This document shows positions 53,673-62,039 of a DNA stretch of 64,000 nt, one piece after another. Position 1 is the stretch's first letter. The number at the start of each line of letters is the position of its first letter. The notes under the pieces were generated by a model. It saw only the letters and a list, made by a program, of their open reading frames with translations. It made no database searches and was not told the origin of the DNA. The stretch is from Anaerobacillus sp. CMMVII (GTDB lineage Bacteria; Bacillota; Bacilli; Bacillales; Anaerobacillaceae): positions 186,001 through 250,000 of the forward strand of contig NZ_JACEHK010000008.1 of the NCBI RefSeq assembly GCF_025377685.1, in the 5' to 3' direction. The translations under genes and the position numbers were made by a program.

Positions 53673-55104
53673 TTAATTTTTCGGTAACGTAGCCTTTGGC
53701 CGTGTTTTCATTTTCCAAATCGGGCCACGAATAACGGTATCTTTTAGGTCACTAAATTGCAGGGGAGCAAAAGGCGCAAAATAAGGCGAACCAAACGTTT
53801 CTAATTTGCATAGATGAATTAATAGTAAAATAAAACAAAACATGATGCCGAAATAACCAAAAGAAGCTGCAGCAAACATAAATGGAAAGCGAATAACTCT
53901 AAGCGAGGTATTCATTTCTGCTGAAGGAACAACAAAGGATGAGATAGCTGTAATTGCAACAACGATGATCATTATATTGAAACTAGGCCTGCCTGCACAA
54001 CAGCATCACCAATGACAAGCCCTCCGACAATACCAATGTTTGGCCAATCGGAGAAGGTAATCTTACTCCTGCTTCACGAATCAGTTCAATGGTTAGCTCC
54101 ATAATTAACGCTTCAATGATTGGCGGATATGGTACCGTGTCAATAGAGCTTTTAATCTGCATCACTAAATCGCCTGGAATTACTTCAAAATGAAAAGCAA
54201 CCGTTGCAATATAAAATGAGGGTACGAAAATAGCAATAAAAAAACTAATTGTTCGGATAATCCGATAAAAAGATCCCGAAAAAAAACGACTATTATAATC
54301 ATCTGGAGACTGATAAAACGAAAAAAAACTTACTGGAAAAACTAATGCAGTTGGACTACCATCAGCTAATAAAGTAACTCTTCCATCAATTAAATTTGCC
54401 ATTACTCGATCTGGACGTTCGGTATTTAACATTTGCGGAAATGGAGATAAAGGTTGATCCTCTAAAAACTCCTCTGCAAACCCAGGGCTAAATACCATAT
54501 CCGCAGAAATGCTCTCAATCCGCCTTTCAATTTCTTTAACAATTTCTTGATTCGTTGTTGTGTTTAGATAAACTAGTGCCAGCTTTGTATTTGTTTCTTT
54601 ACCGACCCGAAAGAATTTTACAGTCAACGCACTGTTTTGGACTTTACTTCGAATTAAATGAATATTTGATAATAGGCTTTCGTTGAAACCCTCATGCGCT
54701 CCTCTAACTACCTTTTCATTTGAAGGTTCTTCAATCGATCGCTCAAGGCGACTGGATGCAGCAAACACTATAGCCTGCGACTGCCCTTCTAAAAACAGGA
54801 CAACCTTTCCTTCTAAAAGCGCTTTTGGAAGTTCATCTAGTGTTTTTTTTAACGAAACATTACTAGCAGTGATGATTTCTAGAGGATCGTTGCTAGTCGC
54901 TAACCGAAGCTTTTCAAAAAAATTTCTTTCTAGCTTTTCATTGTCAACGAGTGTCTCTAGAAATATACAAGCTCCCTTTGTATCCTGTAAGGTAAAAGAT
55001 CTAATTAGAATGTCATCAGAGTAGTTTAACCTTTCTTGAATAAACGTAAGATTTTCATTTAACTTATTTGAAGCTGGTAATGAAGACTGGTCCATTTTCA
55101 ACAT
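53673..55104 (-). pseudogene. spore germination receptor subunit A, two frameshifts
   Basis: First gene of the operon. From ATG 55104 the N-terminal cytoplasmic domain and first helices are normal (FVPSFYIATVAFHFEVIPGD, EALIMELTIELIREAGVRLP, SPIGQT). Two single-base losses (near 54037 and 53977) then interrupt the conserved IGQTIGIVGGLVIGDAVVQA segment. Restoring both joins the last 99 residues (MIIVVAITAISSFVVPSAEM and on). The assembled protein is about 477 residues, the normal size. A true germination defect or sequence errors are both possible; errors fit the rest of the window. Confidence 0.88.
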
Positions 55105-55423
55105 CGTAACTCCTTATCTAAAACATCATTTTCCTCTCTATCCACTGATCTCTACGAAAATAATCTAATGGGAATTTTCACATAGTATCCCACAAGTGTT
55201 AAGATCTGATACAATGTCAAGAAAATAGACACTGTGAATTGGGATATTCATATTTTTTCTACCGCACTTCGCTAGGTGGTTACTATATCAAGTTAAGGGG
55301 TGTAATCCTTAAATTCCAATTTTAGAAAGGCGTCTGTTGTTGTGATTTGTTAAACTAGGTACTATGCTGTTTAATTCTGAGATAAACGTGAAATAATTTT
55401 AATAGAGAAAGGGGAGCTTTTAG
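55105..55423. other. upstream region of the ger operon, gene-free
   Basis: No coding frame is supported. On the minus strand GATACTA (about 55182) resembles a sigma-G -10 box (CATACTA), which would fit forespore expression of the ger operon, but the -35 match is weak. The plus-strand part holds the leader of the gene at 55424. Confidence 0.3.
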
Positions 55424-55702
55424 TTGCAAATCTATTTTTCACCGGAATTTATTAGTCAGAACGCGCAAGTTTTAAATATTGTTACCGATCGAAACGAGGC
55501 CATTGGTTACTTATCATTTTTAATTGAAGAAGATAAAATGTATGTTTTTAGTCACTTGCAGGAAGAAGGGGTCTGCGAAGATTATAAAGACCTTGTAAAA
55601 CCTTATCTACAAGGCTTAACAAAGATTAAACCAGACATCGAAGTAATGACGTTTTTAGCTGTTGGTGGTAAAAAAGTTGATATTGAATTAGATAAGGAGT
55701 GA
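55424..55702 (+). CDS. small soluble protein, unknown
   Basis: 92 residues from TTG 55424 behind AAAGGGGAG. Sequence FSPEFISQNAQVLNIVTDRN, then EAIGYLSFLIEEDKMYVFSH and DLVKPYLQGLTKIKPDIEVM suggests an alpha/beta fold resembling small Bacillus proteins that look like GNAT fragments, but no motif is decisive. A hairpin follows. Confidence 0.55.
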   Translation: MQIYFSPEFISQNAQVLNIVTDRNEAIGYLSFLIEEDKMYVFSHLQEEGVCEDYKDLVKPYLQGLTKIKPDIEVMTFLAVGGKKVDIELDKE

Positions 55703-55714
55703 AGGCTTCAATCG

Positions 55715-55752
55715 TAAACATTTGGACTAATGGACAATAGTCCAAATGTCTG
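55715..55752 (+). terminator. terminator-like hairpin
   Basis: CATTTGGACT and AGTCCAAATG around AATGGACAAT. The T tail is weak (GTCTGCCTTTG). Confidence 0.6.
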
Positions 55753-55824
55753 CCTTTGCATTTTTCAGTAAATTAAAAAGAATGCCCCCGAGACACTTGA
55801 TATACCTGCCTGAATGAAAAAAAT

Positions 55825-55918
55825 ACATCCTCTAGTCCTAAGAGCTTGTTTCAGTGAATACAATGTACAAGCGGTGTGTTTGTCCCGCTTACTGAACACT
55901 TTAGTGACTGGAGGATGT
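55825..55918 (+). promoter_or_regulatory. structured leader of the LysE-type exporter gene
   Basis: ACATCCTCTAGTC (55825-55837) pairs with GACTGGAGGATGT (55906-55918), 13 bp with one mismatch, and the 3' arm contains the GGAGG ribosome binding site of the next gene. CTAA/TTAG extends the stem. Inside, TTCAGT/ACTGAA (55850/55891) and GCTTGT/ACAAGC (55844/55867) give mutually exclusive or crossing pairings, plus GCGG/CCGC. Such alternatives that hide the ribosome binding site are typical of translational riboswitches. It does not match a class recognised here. Confidence 0.5.
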
Positions 55919-55924
55919 TTTATC

Positions 55925-56557
55925 ATGAGTGTTATTATTGGTTACATATTTTTAGGTCTGTCTTTAGCTGCACCAATTGGTCCTGTAAATGCAGCTCAAC
56001 TTGACCGTGGGATTAAAAATGGATTTTTTCATTCATGGCTTGTTGGACTAGGAGCAACAATCGCTGATGGAGTTTATATGCTCCTTGTCTTTTTAGGTGT
56101 TGTCCATTTCCTCGAGATCCCCTTTATGCAAACATTCCTTTGGTTATTTGGTTTCTTTGTCTTAGTTTACACAGGATTTGAGAGCATTTTGGGTGCAAAG
56201 GAAGCTGCAACTCAAGAATACCGTGATCGTGAAAAGGAAAGTTATTTTAAGTCATTTTTATCTGGATTTTTTATTTCTTTGTTCAATCCATTAACCATCC
56301 TTTTTTGGTTAGGTATTTTCGGTTCAATTTTAGCAAAAACAGTTACAACAAACGATCTTAGCACCGTACTGCTTTATACAGGAGCAATTTTTCTAGGGAT
56401 CACTGTTTGGGATATTACAATGGCGATGCTTTCGAGTAATTTACGCAGATTCCTCACTAGTAAATTCCTAGTAGCAATATCAGTATTATCAGGGATCTCG
56501 TTGATCGGATTTGGCGTATATTTTGGTATTCAAGCGGCTACTGTTTTATTTTCGTAA
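55925..56557 (+). CDS. LysE family amino-acid exporter
   Basis: 210 residues with six predicted helices. The family signature is FLGLSLAAPIGPVNAAQLDR, then GFFHSWLVGLGATIADGVYM and the central KSFLSGFFISLFNPLTILFW. It exports amino acids or similar solutes. ATG 55925 lies behind GGAGG at a spacing of 10, inside a structured leader. The 3' end overlaps by 20 nt the converging permease gene. Confidence 0.85.
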   Translation: MSVIIGYIFLGLSLAAPIGPVNAAQLDRGIKNGFFHSWLVGLGATIADGVYMLLVFLGVVHFLEIPFMQTFLWLFGFFVLVYTGFESILGAKEAATQEYRDREKESYFKSFLSGFFISLFNPLTILFWLGIFGSILAKTVTTNDLSTVLLYTGAIFLGITVWDITMAMLSSNLRRFLTSKFLVAISVLSGISLIGFGVYFGIQAATVLFS

Positions 56558-57908
56558 ATACAGAGGGCATTTTCGGTTTCTTTGGTTTTTTCCAGTGTTG
56601 TTTCATGAAGAGAGTAACGATAGCAATTATCCCAACAAAAGCGATACTAACAAAAAAACCTGGGCGACTAATTCCATGAAACAATGTACCAAAAACAGCT
56701 AACATAACTAAGGCAAATCCAAAGAAACGTTTTACATTGTCAACTGTGGTTAATTCATGGATACGTCCGTAGGAACCAATAATAAACAACCAATTATACA
56801 AGAGCATTAAGCCAGCGGCAGTAGTAATATACTCATAAATTCGACCAGGCATGATGATTGCTAAAATGATAGAAACAATGATACCGGCAGTTGTTAAAAG
56901 AATGGCATTTATAGCAATTTTATTGTTTTTGACTCTTTTAGCTAAACCTGCCGGTGCATCCTCATCTTCTGCCAAGGTTACTAAAATTCGGATGACTGCA
57001 AATAAAGAAGCGACCATTGTTGAAAAGCCAGCAATAATAAAAACACCGTTAAAGATATGAGTAACAAATGGAACGTTATAATTGGCTAAAGACGTGACAA
57101 ATGGACTGGTGTCTGTTGTAATCGTATTAACCGAAACCATAATTAAAGCTAGTCCAATTGAAGCGATATAAAGACCTGTAAGTGATAGAAGCATAACTTT
57201 TCCAGCTTTTGTTGCTTCTTTCATATCTGTCAAGCGAATAGCCAGTAGTCCTACGATTTCAATTCCACCAAATCCATAAAAACCGAAGATTAATGAAGGT
57301 AAGAAACCTCGAATTCCATTAGGGAAAATACCATCGTACGTTCTAGGAACGGTTACTTCCGCATCTGCCCCACCGAAAACACCAAATAAGGCAACAATGG
57401 CTAAGATGATGAACATAACGATAGCTGCAAGCTTTAGGACGGCCAATAAATTCTCAACTCTGTCAAACCCGCTCGGCCCTGCCAAAATAACCAGTAATCC
57501 TAAAGCTGCATATCCACTAGCAAACACCCACAAAGGAATCCCTGGAAACCAAAACCTCGTAAAAATAGATAATGCCGTCATTTGGCTGCCCATTATTAAC
57601 ATTTCAGAAAGGAAATACACCCAACCACTACTAAAACCTGCCCAGCGACCGTAAGCTTTTTTTGCGTATGTACGAAATGACCCTTTTTGCGGATCGGCAA
57701 TCATCATTTTTGCAAGTGCTTCATAAACAAAATAAGTCCCTAACCCAGCGAGAGCGTAAGATAAGAGCACCGAAAAACCGGCCATATCTATAGCAATACT
57801 GGATCCAAGAAAAAAACCTGTTCCGATTGTACATGCAACACCTAATAAAGATAATTGCCACCATTGTAATGGTTTTTCTTGCTTTTCATTAGAACTCGCC
57901 TTCAACAC
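56538..57908 (-). CDS. APC family amino-acid permease
   Basis: 456 residues with 12 predicted helices. The first helix has the APC binding motif LGVACTIGTGFFLGSSIAI. The second region is YFVYEALAKMMIADPQKGSF then RTYAKKAYGRWAGFSSGW. GFYGFGGIEIVGLLAIRL matches the helix 6 region of AapA/YbgF-type transporters in Bacillus. TTG 57908 lies behind GGGGGAG. Amino-acid specificity is not evident; an opposing LysE exporter overlaps its end. Confidence 0.85.
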   Translation of the reverse strand: MLKASSNEKQEKPLQWWQLSLLGVACTIGTGFFLGSSIAIDMAGFSVLLSYALAGLGTYFVYEALAKMMIADPQKGSFRTYAKKAYGRWAGFSSGWVYFLSEMLIMGSQMTALSIFTRFWFPGIPLWVFASGYAALGLLVILAGPSGFDRVENLLAVLKLAAIVMFIILAIVALFGVFGGADAEVTVPRTYDGIFPNGIRGFLPSLIFGFYGFGGIEIVGLLAIRLTDMKEATKAGKVMLLSLTGLYIASIGLALIMVSVNTITTDTSPFVTSLANYNVPFVTHIFNGVFIIAGFSTMVASLFAVIRILVTLAEDEDAPAGLAKRVKNNKIAINAILLTTAGIIVSIILAIIMPGRIYEYITTAAGLMLLYNWLFIIGSYGRIHELTTVDNVKRFFGFALVMLAVFGTLFHGISRPGFFVSIAFVGIIAIVTLFMKQHWKKPKKPKMPSVFTKIKQ

Positions 57909-58202
57909 AAACTCCCCCTTTTTTCATTCCTTTATTTTTCGATAAAAGTGGGGAGTTTATGTAAGACTCTTTTTGTTTTAGGCTCTTTTCATTGGTTTAC
58001 CTTCGAATGTTAGAAAAGCTGCCACTGAGACCTTGATATTTCTTGTAATTACTTACTGTTTTTAAAGCAACAAATTCCGAGAAATAAGCCTTGTTTTAAA
58101 AAATGAAAAGAAGGGACATTTTTCAATTGATGATAGAGTCGATGTCCCAAGGTCTCTGAGTCTATTCCAAAACTTGTAAGGATTTACGGGAAAATGAAAG
58201 TG
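57909..58202. repeat. degenerate repeat stretch with R-like end
   Basis: GGCTCTTTTC (about 57980) matches the left end of repeat R, and GAAAAGCTGCC nearby resembles a right end. GAGACCTTGATAT (about 58027) recurs as GGGACCTTGATAT at 23068 and GAGACACTTGATAT at 55790. GAGACCTTG also pairs with CAAGGTCTC at about 58148. GGGACAT/ATGTCCC form a further inverted pair. No gene is seen. Confidence 0.4.
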
Positions 58203-58841
58203 TTAGAAGTAGAAGTAGTGAACAGTAATTGTTGCTGAAATTGTAATCTCTCCGGGTTGAATTGGTGTTGATGCTTCTGCCTTTGCGAGCATTGTAGTTG
58301 CAAATGGTACAGGAGGTGGTGGGGTTAAAGTTTCTTCAATCTTAAAAGGGACAGGATTAAGGTTCACAGGTAAATTTGCTGTTAATGCAGTTGCTTTGGT
58401 AAAAGCATTGTTTAGCGCTAATTTTAGGGCCTCGTTATAGTAGGCTTCAGGTTGTGAAACGGTAAACTCAATATTTGTAACAGTATTTGCCCCTTGACTA
58501 ACCGCTAGGTCAACAATTTGACCGGTTTGAGCAATCTGGTTAATGGTGATCTGAAGTTGATGAGTTACTTGATAGCCTCGAAATTGTTGAACCCCATCAC
58601 GGTAATCATATAATGGCTCAATACGATAAACAACAGTTTGGATATTTTCCTGTGGAATGCCTAGTTGTGTTAAAGAAGAAATGACATTCGTCGTGATTTG
58701 TGAATTTTCTGCTTGAGCCTGTTGCAGGTTTACATTTTCCGTAATTACCCCAAGAGTAATTTTCGCTTGATTTGGAGAAACCGAAATTTTACCTTCACCC
58801 GAAACTTTTAAACACTTTGTGAAAACCTGAGGATAGTACAT
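58203..58841 (-). CDS. SIMPL (DUF541) domain protein
   Basis: 212 residues covering one SIMPL domain: LKVSGEGKISVSPNQAKITL, GVITENVNLQQAQAENSQIT, GYQVTHQLQITINQIAQTG, and AYYNEALKLALNNAFTKATA. There is no signal peptide. In bacilli these proteins are found on or near the cell surface with unknown role; other family members are oxidative-stress related. ATG 58841 lies behind AAAGGAG. Confidence 0.82.
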   Translation of the reverse strand: MYYPQVFTKCLKVSGEGKISVSPNQAKITLGVITENVNLQQAQAENSQITTNVISSLTQLGIPQENIQTVVYRIEPLYDYRDGVQQFRGYQVTHQLQITINQIAQTGQIVDLAVSQGANTVTNIEFTVSQPEAYYNEALKLALNNAFTKATALTANLPVNLNPVPFKIEETLTPPPPVPFATTMLAKAEASTPIQPGEITISATITVHYFYF

Positions 58842-59079
58842 GGAATCAACTCCTTTGTAGAGGATTTATATTAACGTATTTCTAGTGTGAAAAATTAAGA
58901 ACACCCTTCATTAAATTTACAATACGATTTGAAATATTAGGGACGAGGAAACAAGAAGTTCTGAGGACTAGTCGCATCCTTTACCATTTCAATAACCAGT
59001 ATTTTATAGGAGAAATTTGAAGAAAGTCTCTTTACCCCGGTGAGGTTATTAGGATCTATATTACAGTTATTTACAACGA

Positions 59080-59101
59080 AACAATGTTATGTTACATTGT
59101 T
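59080..59101. promoter_or_regulatory. inverted repeat upstream of yhbD
   Basis: AACAATGT and ACATTGTT, perfect 8-bp arms around TATGTT, 33 bp before the yhbD start. YhbD itself has a MerR-like helix-turn-helix at its N-terminus, so autoregulation is plausible but unproven. Confidence 0.5.
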
Positions 59102-59133
59102 ATTAACAAAATGAGTAAATGGAGGTGAACAAC

Positions 59134-59772
59134 TTGGATGAACAGTTAATATCAAAAAAAGATTTACTGAATGAAACAGGGATTTCTTATGGTCAATTAT
59201 ATCGCTGGAAACGAAAAAATTTAGTTCCTGAAGACTGGTTTATTCGAAAATCAACATTTACAGGGCAGGAAACGTTTTTTCCGAGAGAAAAAATCTTAGA
59301 ACGTATTGATAAAATCATTAATTTAAAGGATGGTTTATCCTTAGATGAATTAGCTGATATGTTTTCGGATAGTCCAACAGAGCTTACGTTATCAAAAGAT
59401 GAGTTGACAAAACGTAACATTGTTTCGAAAGTTGCGCTATCTTGCTTTTTCGAAAGTTTAGGTGAACGCAAGGAATTTTCTTTTGAATTAATACTTTATG
59501 TATATGTCCTAGACGAACTACTACAAAGTGGGGAAATCGGGTTAGTAGAAGGGAAGCAAGTCTTGCAAACATTGAAGGATCACTATTCAAAATTTGGTCA
59601 AAGAAGTTGTGAATTAGTGTTGGTCAGAAAAATGGGAATTGCAATGGTCTTTTTAATCTCTAGTAGTGAAGAGTTTTTTATTGAAGGAACCGCTAAGATT
59701 GCGGTCAGATTACCGATGAGTAAGGTGATTGAAAGTTTGAAAAAGAAAATCATTGTGGGAGGGGTGAACTAG
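59134..59772 (+). CDS. yhbD: YhbD-like protein (DUF4004) with MerR-like HTH
   Basis: 212 residues from TTG 59134 behind GGAGGTG. The N-terminal segment ISKKDLLNETGISYGQLYRW, then KRKNLVPEDWFIRKSTFTG and FPREKILERIDKIINLKDG, is a MerR-type winged HTH typical of YhbD. The C-terminus is a helical domain. It is the first gene of the yhbD-bacE-bacF operon; its stop shares the last base with the bacE GTG (TAGTG). In B. subtilis this locus is linked to flagellar assembly and motility. Confidence 0.85.
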   Translation: MDEQLISKKDLLNETGISYGQLYRWKRKNLVPEDWFIRKSTFTGQETFFPREKILERIDKIINLKDGLSLDELADMFSDSPTELTLSKDELTKRNIVSKVALSCFFESLGERKEFSFELILYVYVLDELLQSGEIGLVEGKQVLQTLKDHYSKFGQRSCELVLVRKMGIAMVFLISSSEEFFIEGTAKIAVRLPMSKVIESLKKKIIVGGVN

Positions 59773-60416
59773 TGGCGGATATTAAAATTTTTGGGGAAGG
59801 TAGCTCTAAAGGTGGTATCTTCAAAAAAGTACGGATATTTGGGCAAGGAAGAATTACCACTGATATTAACTGTGATCAAATCAAAGTGTACGGTGACGGT
59901 TCATTTTCTGGAAATGCTTCGGTAGATCAGTTTACAATGTTTGGGTCAGTTTCAATGAAGCAAAGCTTAAATGCACAAGTGGTGAAAGTATTCGGTAGTC
60001 TAGATGTAGAAGAAAGTTTGACGTGTGATAAGGCGAAAATAAAAGGTTTTGCGAATGTGATAGGTGATATCTCACTAGAAAATCTTCATGTCGTGGGTGG
60101 ATTAAAAGTGAAAGGTCTTTTAAATGCAAATCAGCTAACGATGAATTTGCAGGTAGCCAATAGTGAGATTAATGAAATCGGAGGTGAAACGATCACGATC
60201 AAAAGTAGAAGTTTAAACCCATTCAAACCTAAACACCGTCTTGACGTTAAGGTTGTTGAAGGAGACAAAATCTATTTGGAACACACGGTGGCAGCTATTG
60301 TCCGTGGCAATGAAGTGACGATTGGGCCCAATTGTGAAATTAAAAGTGTGGAATATAGTACGTCATTAAAGAAAATTTCAACATCACAAATTGATCTGGA
60401 GAAAAAAATCAACTAA
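59772..60416 (+). CDS. bacE: bactofilin BacE
   Basis: 214 residues. A right-handed beta-helix of repeated short strands (IKIFGEGSSKGGIFKKVRIF, GQGRITTDINCDQIKVYGDG, VKVFGSLDVEESLTCDKAKI) is characteristic of polymer-forming bactofilins, with a C-terminal strand tail. It forms cytoskeletal filaments; in B. subtilis the BacE/BacF pair affects flagellar basal body formation. GTG 59772 overlaps the yhbD stop and lies behind GGGAGGGGTG. Confidence 0.88.
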   Translation: MADIKIFGEGSSKGGIFKKVRIFGQGRITTDINCDQIKVYGDGSFSGNASVDQFTMFGSVSMKQSLNAQVVKVFGSLDVEESLTCDKAKIKGFANVIGDISLENLHVVGGLKVKGLLNANQLTMNLQVANSEINEIGGETITIKSRSLNPFKPKHRLDVKVVEGDKIYLEHTVAAIVRGNEVTIGPNCEIKSVEYSTSLKKISTSQIDLEKKIN

Positions 60417-60429
60417 AGAGGTGAGAGAA

Positions 60430-61158
60430 ATGGAAACTGAAAAAATAGGCGATTTGATTATTAATGGAAATGGCAGCACTGCTGGTGGAACATTTCAGAA
60501 AGTTAGACTTAATGGGAATGGCAAGGTGAACGGTGATATTGAGTGCCTTGATTTTGAAAGTAATGGTTCTAGCAAGCTAGAGGGAAAACTTATTGCAAAG
60601 AATACTGTTATTAATGGAAGTGGTAAGTTTTTAGGTGATGTAACCTCAGAGCAAATTCGCGTTCATGGAAGTTCAAAGATTGAAGGAACTTTATCTTTTA
60701 AATATTTAGAAGTGAAGGGTGCAAGTAAAGTGACTGGCGCAGTTAAAGGCGAGAAATTATTCGTAGCTGGTACTTTGTCAGTAGGTGAGGATTGCGAAGC
60801 CGAAGAAGCTAATTTTCAGGGGGGATTTACGATTGATGGTCTTCTTAATGCTGATAAGATTACTGTACGATTGCATGGTAGGTCCATAGTAAGAGAAATC
60901 GGTGGCGAAACGATTAAAGTTACCAAAGCTAGTAGTACGATACTCGGTTTAGAGAGATTTATAAAAGTACTTTCCCGTGAATTAGTTGCTGACGTCATTG
61001 AAGGTGATCTTGTAGAACTAGAATATACGAAAGCTAAAGTTGTCCGCGGGAATATCATTAAACTAGGGTTGGGTTGCGAAATTGACCTTGTTGAATATAA
61101 AGATGAATTACAAATAAATAAACAAGCAGTAGTAAAGGAAAGTATAAAAATTGATTAA
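60430..61158 (+). CDS. bacF: bactofilin BacF
   Basis: 242 residues. The same beta-helical repeat pattern as BacE: LIINGNGSTAGGTFQKVRLN, GSSKLEGKLIAKNTVINGSG, VHGSSKIEGTLSFKYLEVKG. It is a paralogue and partner of the preceding gene, 13 nt downstream, with ATG 60430 behind AGAGGTGAG. Confidence 0.88.
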   Translation: METEKIGDLIINGNGSTAGGTFQKVRLNGNGKVNGDIECLDFESNGSSKLEGKLIAKNTVINGSGKFLGDVTSEQIRVHGSSKIEGTLSFKYLEVKGASKVTGAVKGEKLFVAGTLSVGEDCEAEEANFQGGFTIDGLLNADKITVRLHGRSIVREIGGETIKVTKASSTILGLERFIKVLSRELVADVIEGDLVELEYTKAKVVRGNIIKLGLGCEIDLVEYKDELQINKQAVVKESIKID

Positions 61159-61257
61159 TTAAGGGATTGCAAGGGGGACTTTGTTGACATTTGTATTATG
61201 TATTTGTACAGTAGATTCCGAAGTCCTTTATACATATTATTAATGGAGGTTTTATTA

Positions 61258-61680
61258 ATGAGTACACCAGACATTCGTAAAGTCATAGTATTAAATGCAC
61301 CGATCCAAAAGGTTTGGAAAACGGTGGCTACTTCAGAAGGTATTCAATCTTGGTTTATGGAAAATGATTTTAAACCAGAAGAAGGATTTATATTTTCGAT
61401 CCAATCTCCTTTTGGACCAACATCTTGTAAGGTTCTAAAAGTTGATGAGCCTAATGAAGTGGTTATCACTTGGGGAGAAGCTGGATGGGTAGTATCTTTT
61501 GAGCTTAAAGAGCAAGGTGAGCAAACAGAATTTACTCTTGTGCATTCTGGATGGGGCGCTCCTGATGAGAAAGTACAAGGACCAGGTCCGGATATGACCA
61601 ATTTACAAATCCGAACAACGATGGATATGGGCTGGGATGGGATTTTAAATAACGGTCTTCGTAATGCAGTTGAGGGTTAA
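61258..61680 (+). CDS. SRPBCC (AHSA1-like) domain protein
   Basis: 140 residues from ATG 61258 behind GGAGGT. The START-like fold is visible: RKVIVLNAPIQKVWKTVATS, EGIQSWFMENDFKPEEGFIF, then EVVITWGEAGWVVSFELKEQ and TEFTLVHSGWGAPDEK. Such proteins bind hydrophobic ligands or act as Hsp90-type co-factors; the ligand is unknown. A hairpin follows. Confidence 0.82.
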   Translation: MSTPDIRKVIVLNAPIQKVWKTVATSEGIQSWFMENDFKPEEGFIFSIQSPFGPTSCKVLKVDEPNEVVITWGEAGWVVSFELKEQGEQTEFTLVHSGWGAPDEKVQGPGPDMTNLQIRTTMDMGWDGILNNGLRNAVEG

Positions 61681-61695
61681 AATTCAATAGTTCTT

Positions 61696-61733
61696 TTAAA
61701 ATGAGCTTGGACTGGTTCCAGGTTCATTTTGCA
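61696..61733 (+). terminator. rho-independent terminator
   Basis: AAAATGAGCTTGGA and TCCAGGTTCATTTT form an imperfect stem around a short loop. Confidence 0.7.
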
Positions 61734-62039
61734 TATGAGCGGAATGCTGGTGGAGGAATTGCTTGGAATGCAAAGTTTGGTCCTAGGGGTAGAGTTTTTA
61801 TAAAATGGAGTGCTAAGAATGGCTACTAGGGCACAATTTTGCAGAAGTTATAATGGAACGCTTTCTTATAAGTATGTCACTAAAGTAACCAAAATTAAAT
61901 CTATAAGTTCTTCATTATTTCGCAACTATATTTTATTGATATAGCATGGCTAGGTAATTATATTCACTTAATCTAAAAGGATTTTTAATAAATTTGACGA
62001 ATGTAAACTACTACAACAGATAGAGAAGGGGGATCAGAG
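61734..62039. other. gene-free stretch before the serine hydrolase gene
   Basis: A 30-codon open frame (NAGGGIAWNAKFGPRGRVFI) lacks a convincing start or ribosome binding site and may be a remnant. Nothing else is recognised. An AGAAGGGGG site precedes 62040. Confidence 0.3.

Noticed and set aside
55825-55918. LysE leader as the known lysine (L-box) riboswitch
   Set aside because: The conserved L-box core and its roughly 170-nt five-helix layout are absent; the element is under 100 nt.
61735-61830. Glycine-rich small peptide gene after the SRPBCC gene
   Set aside because: No start codon with a ribosome binding site in the glycine-rich frame; the alternative frame with an ATG has non-protein-like content.
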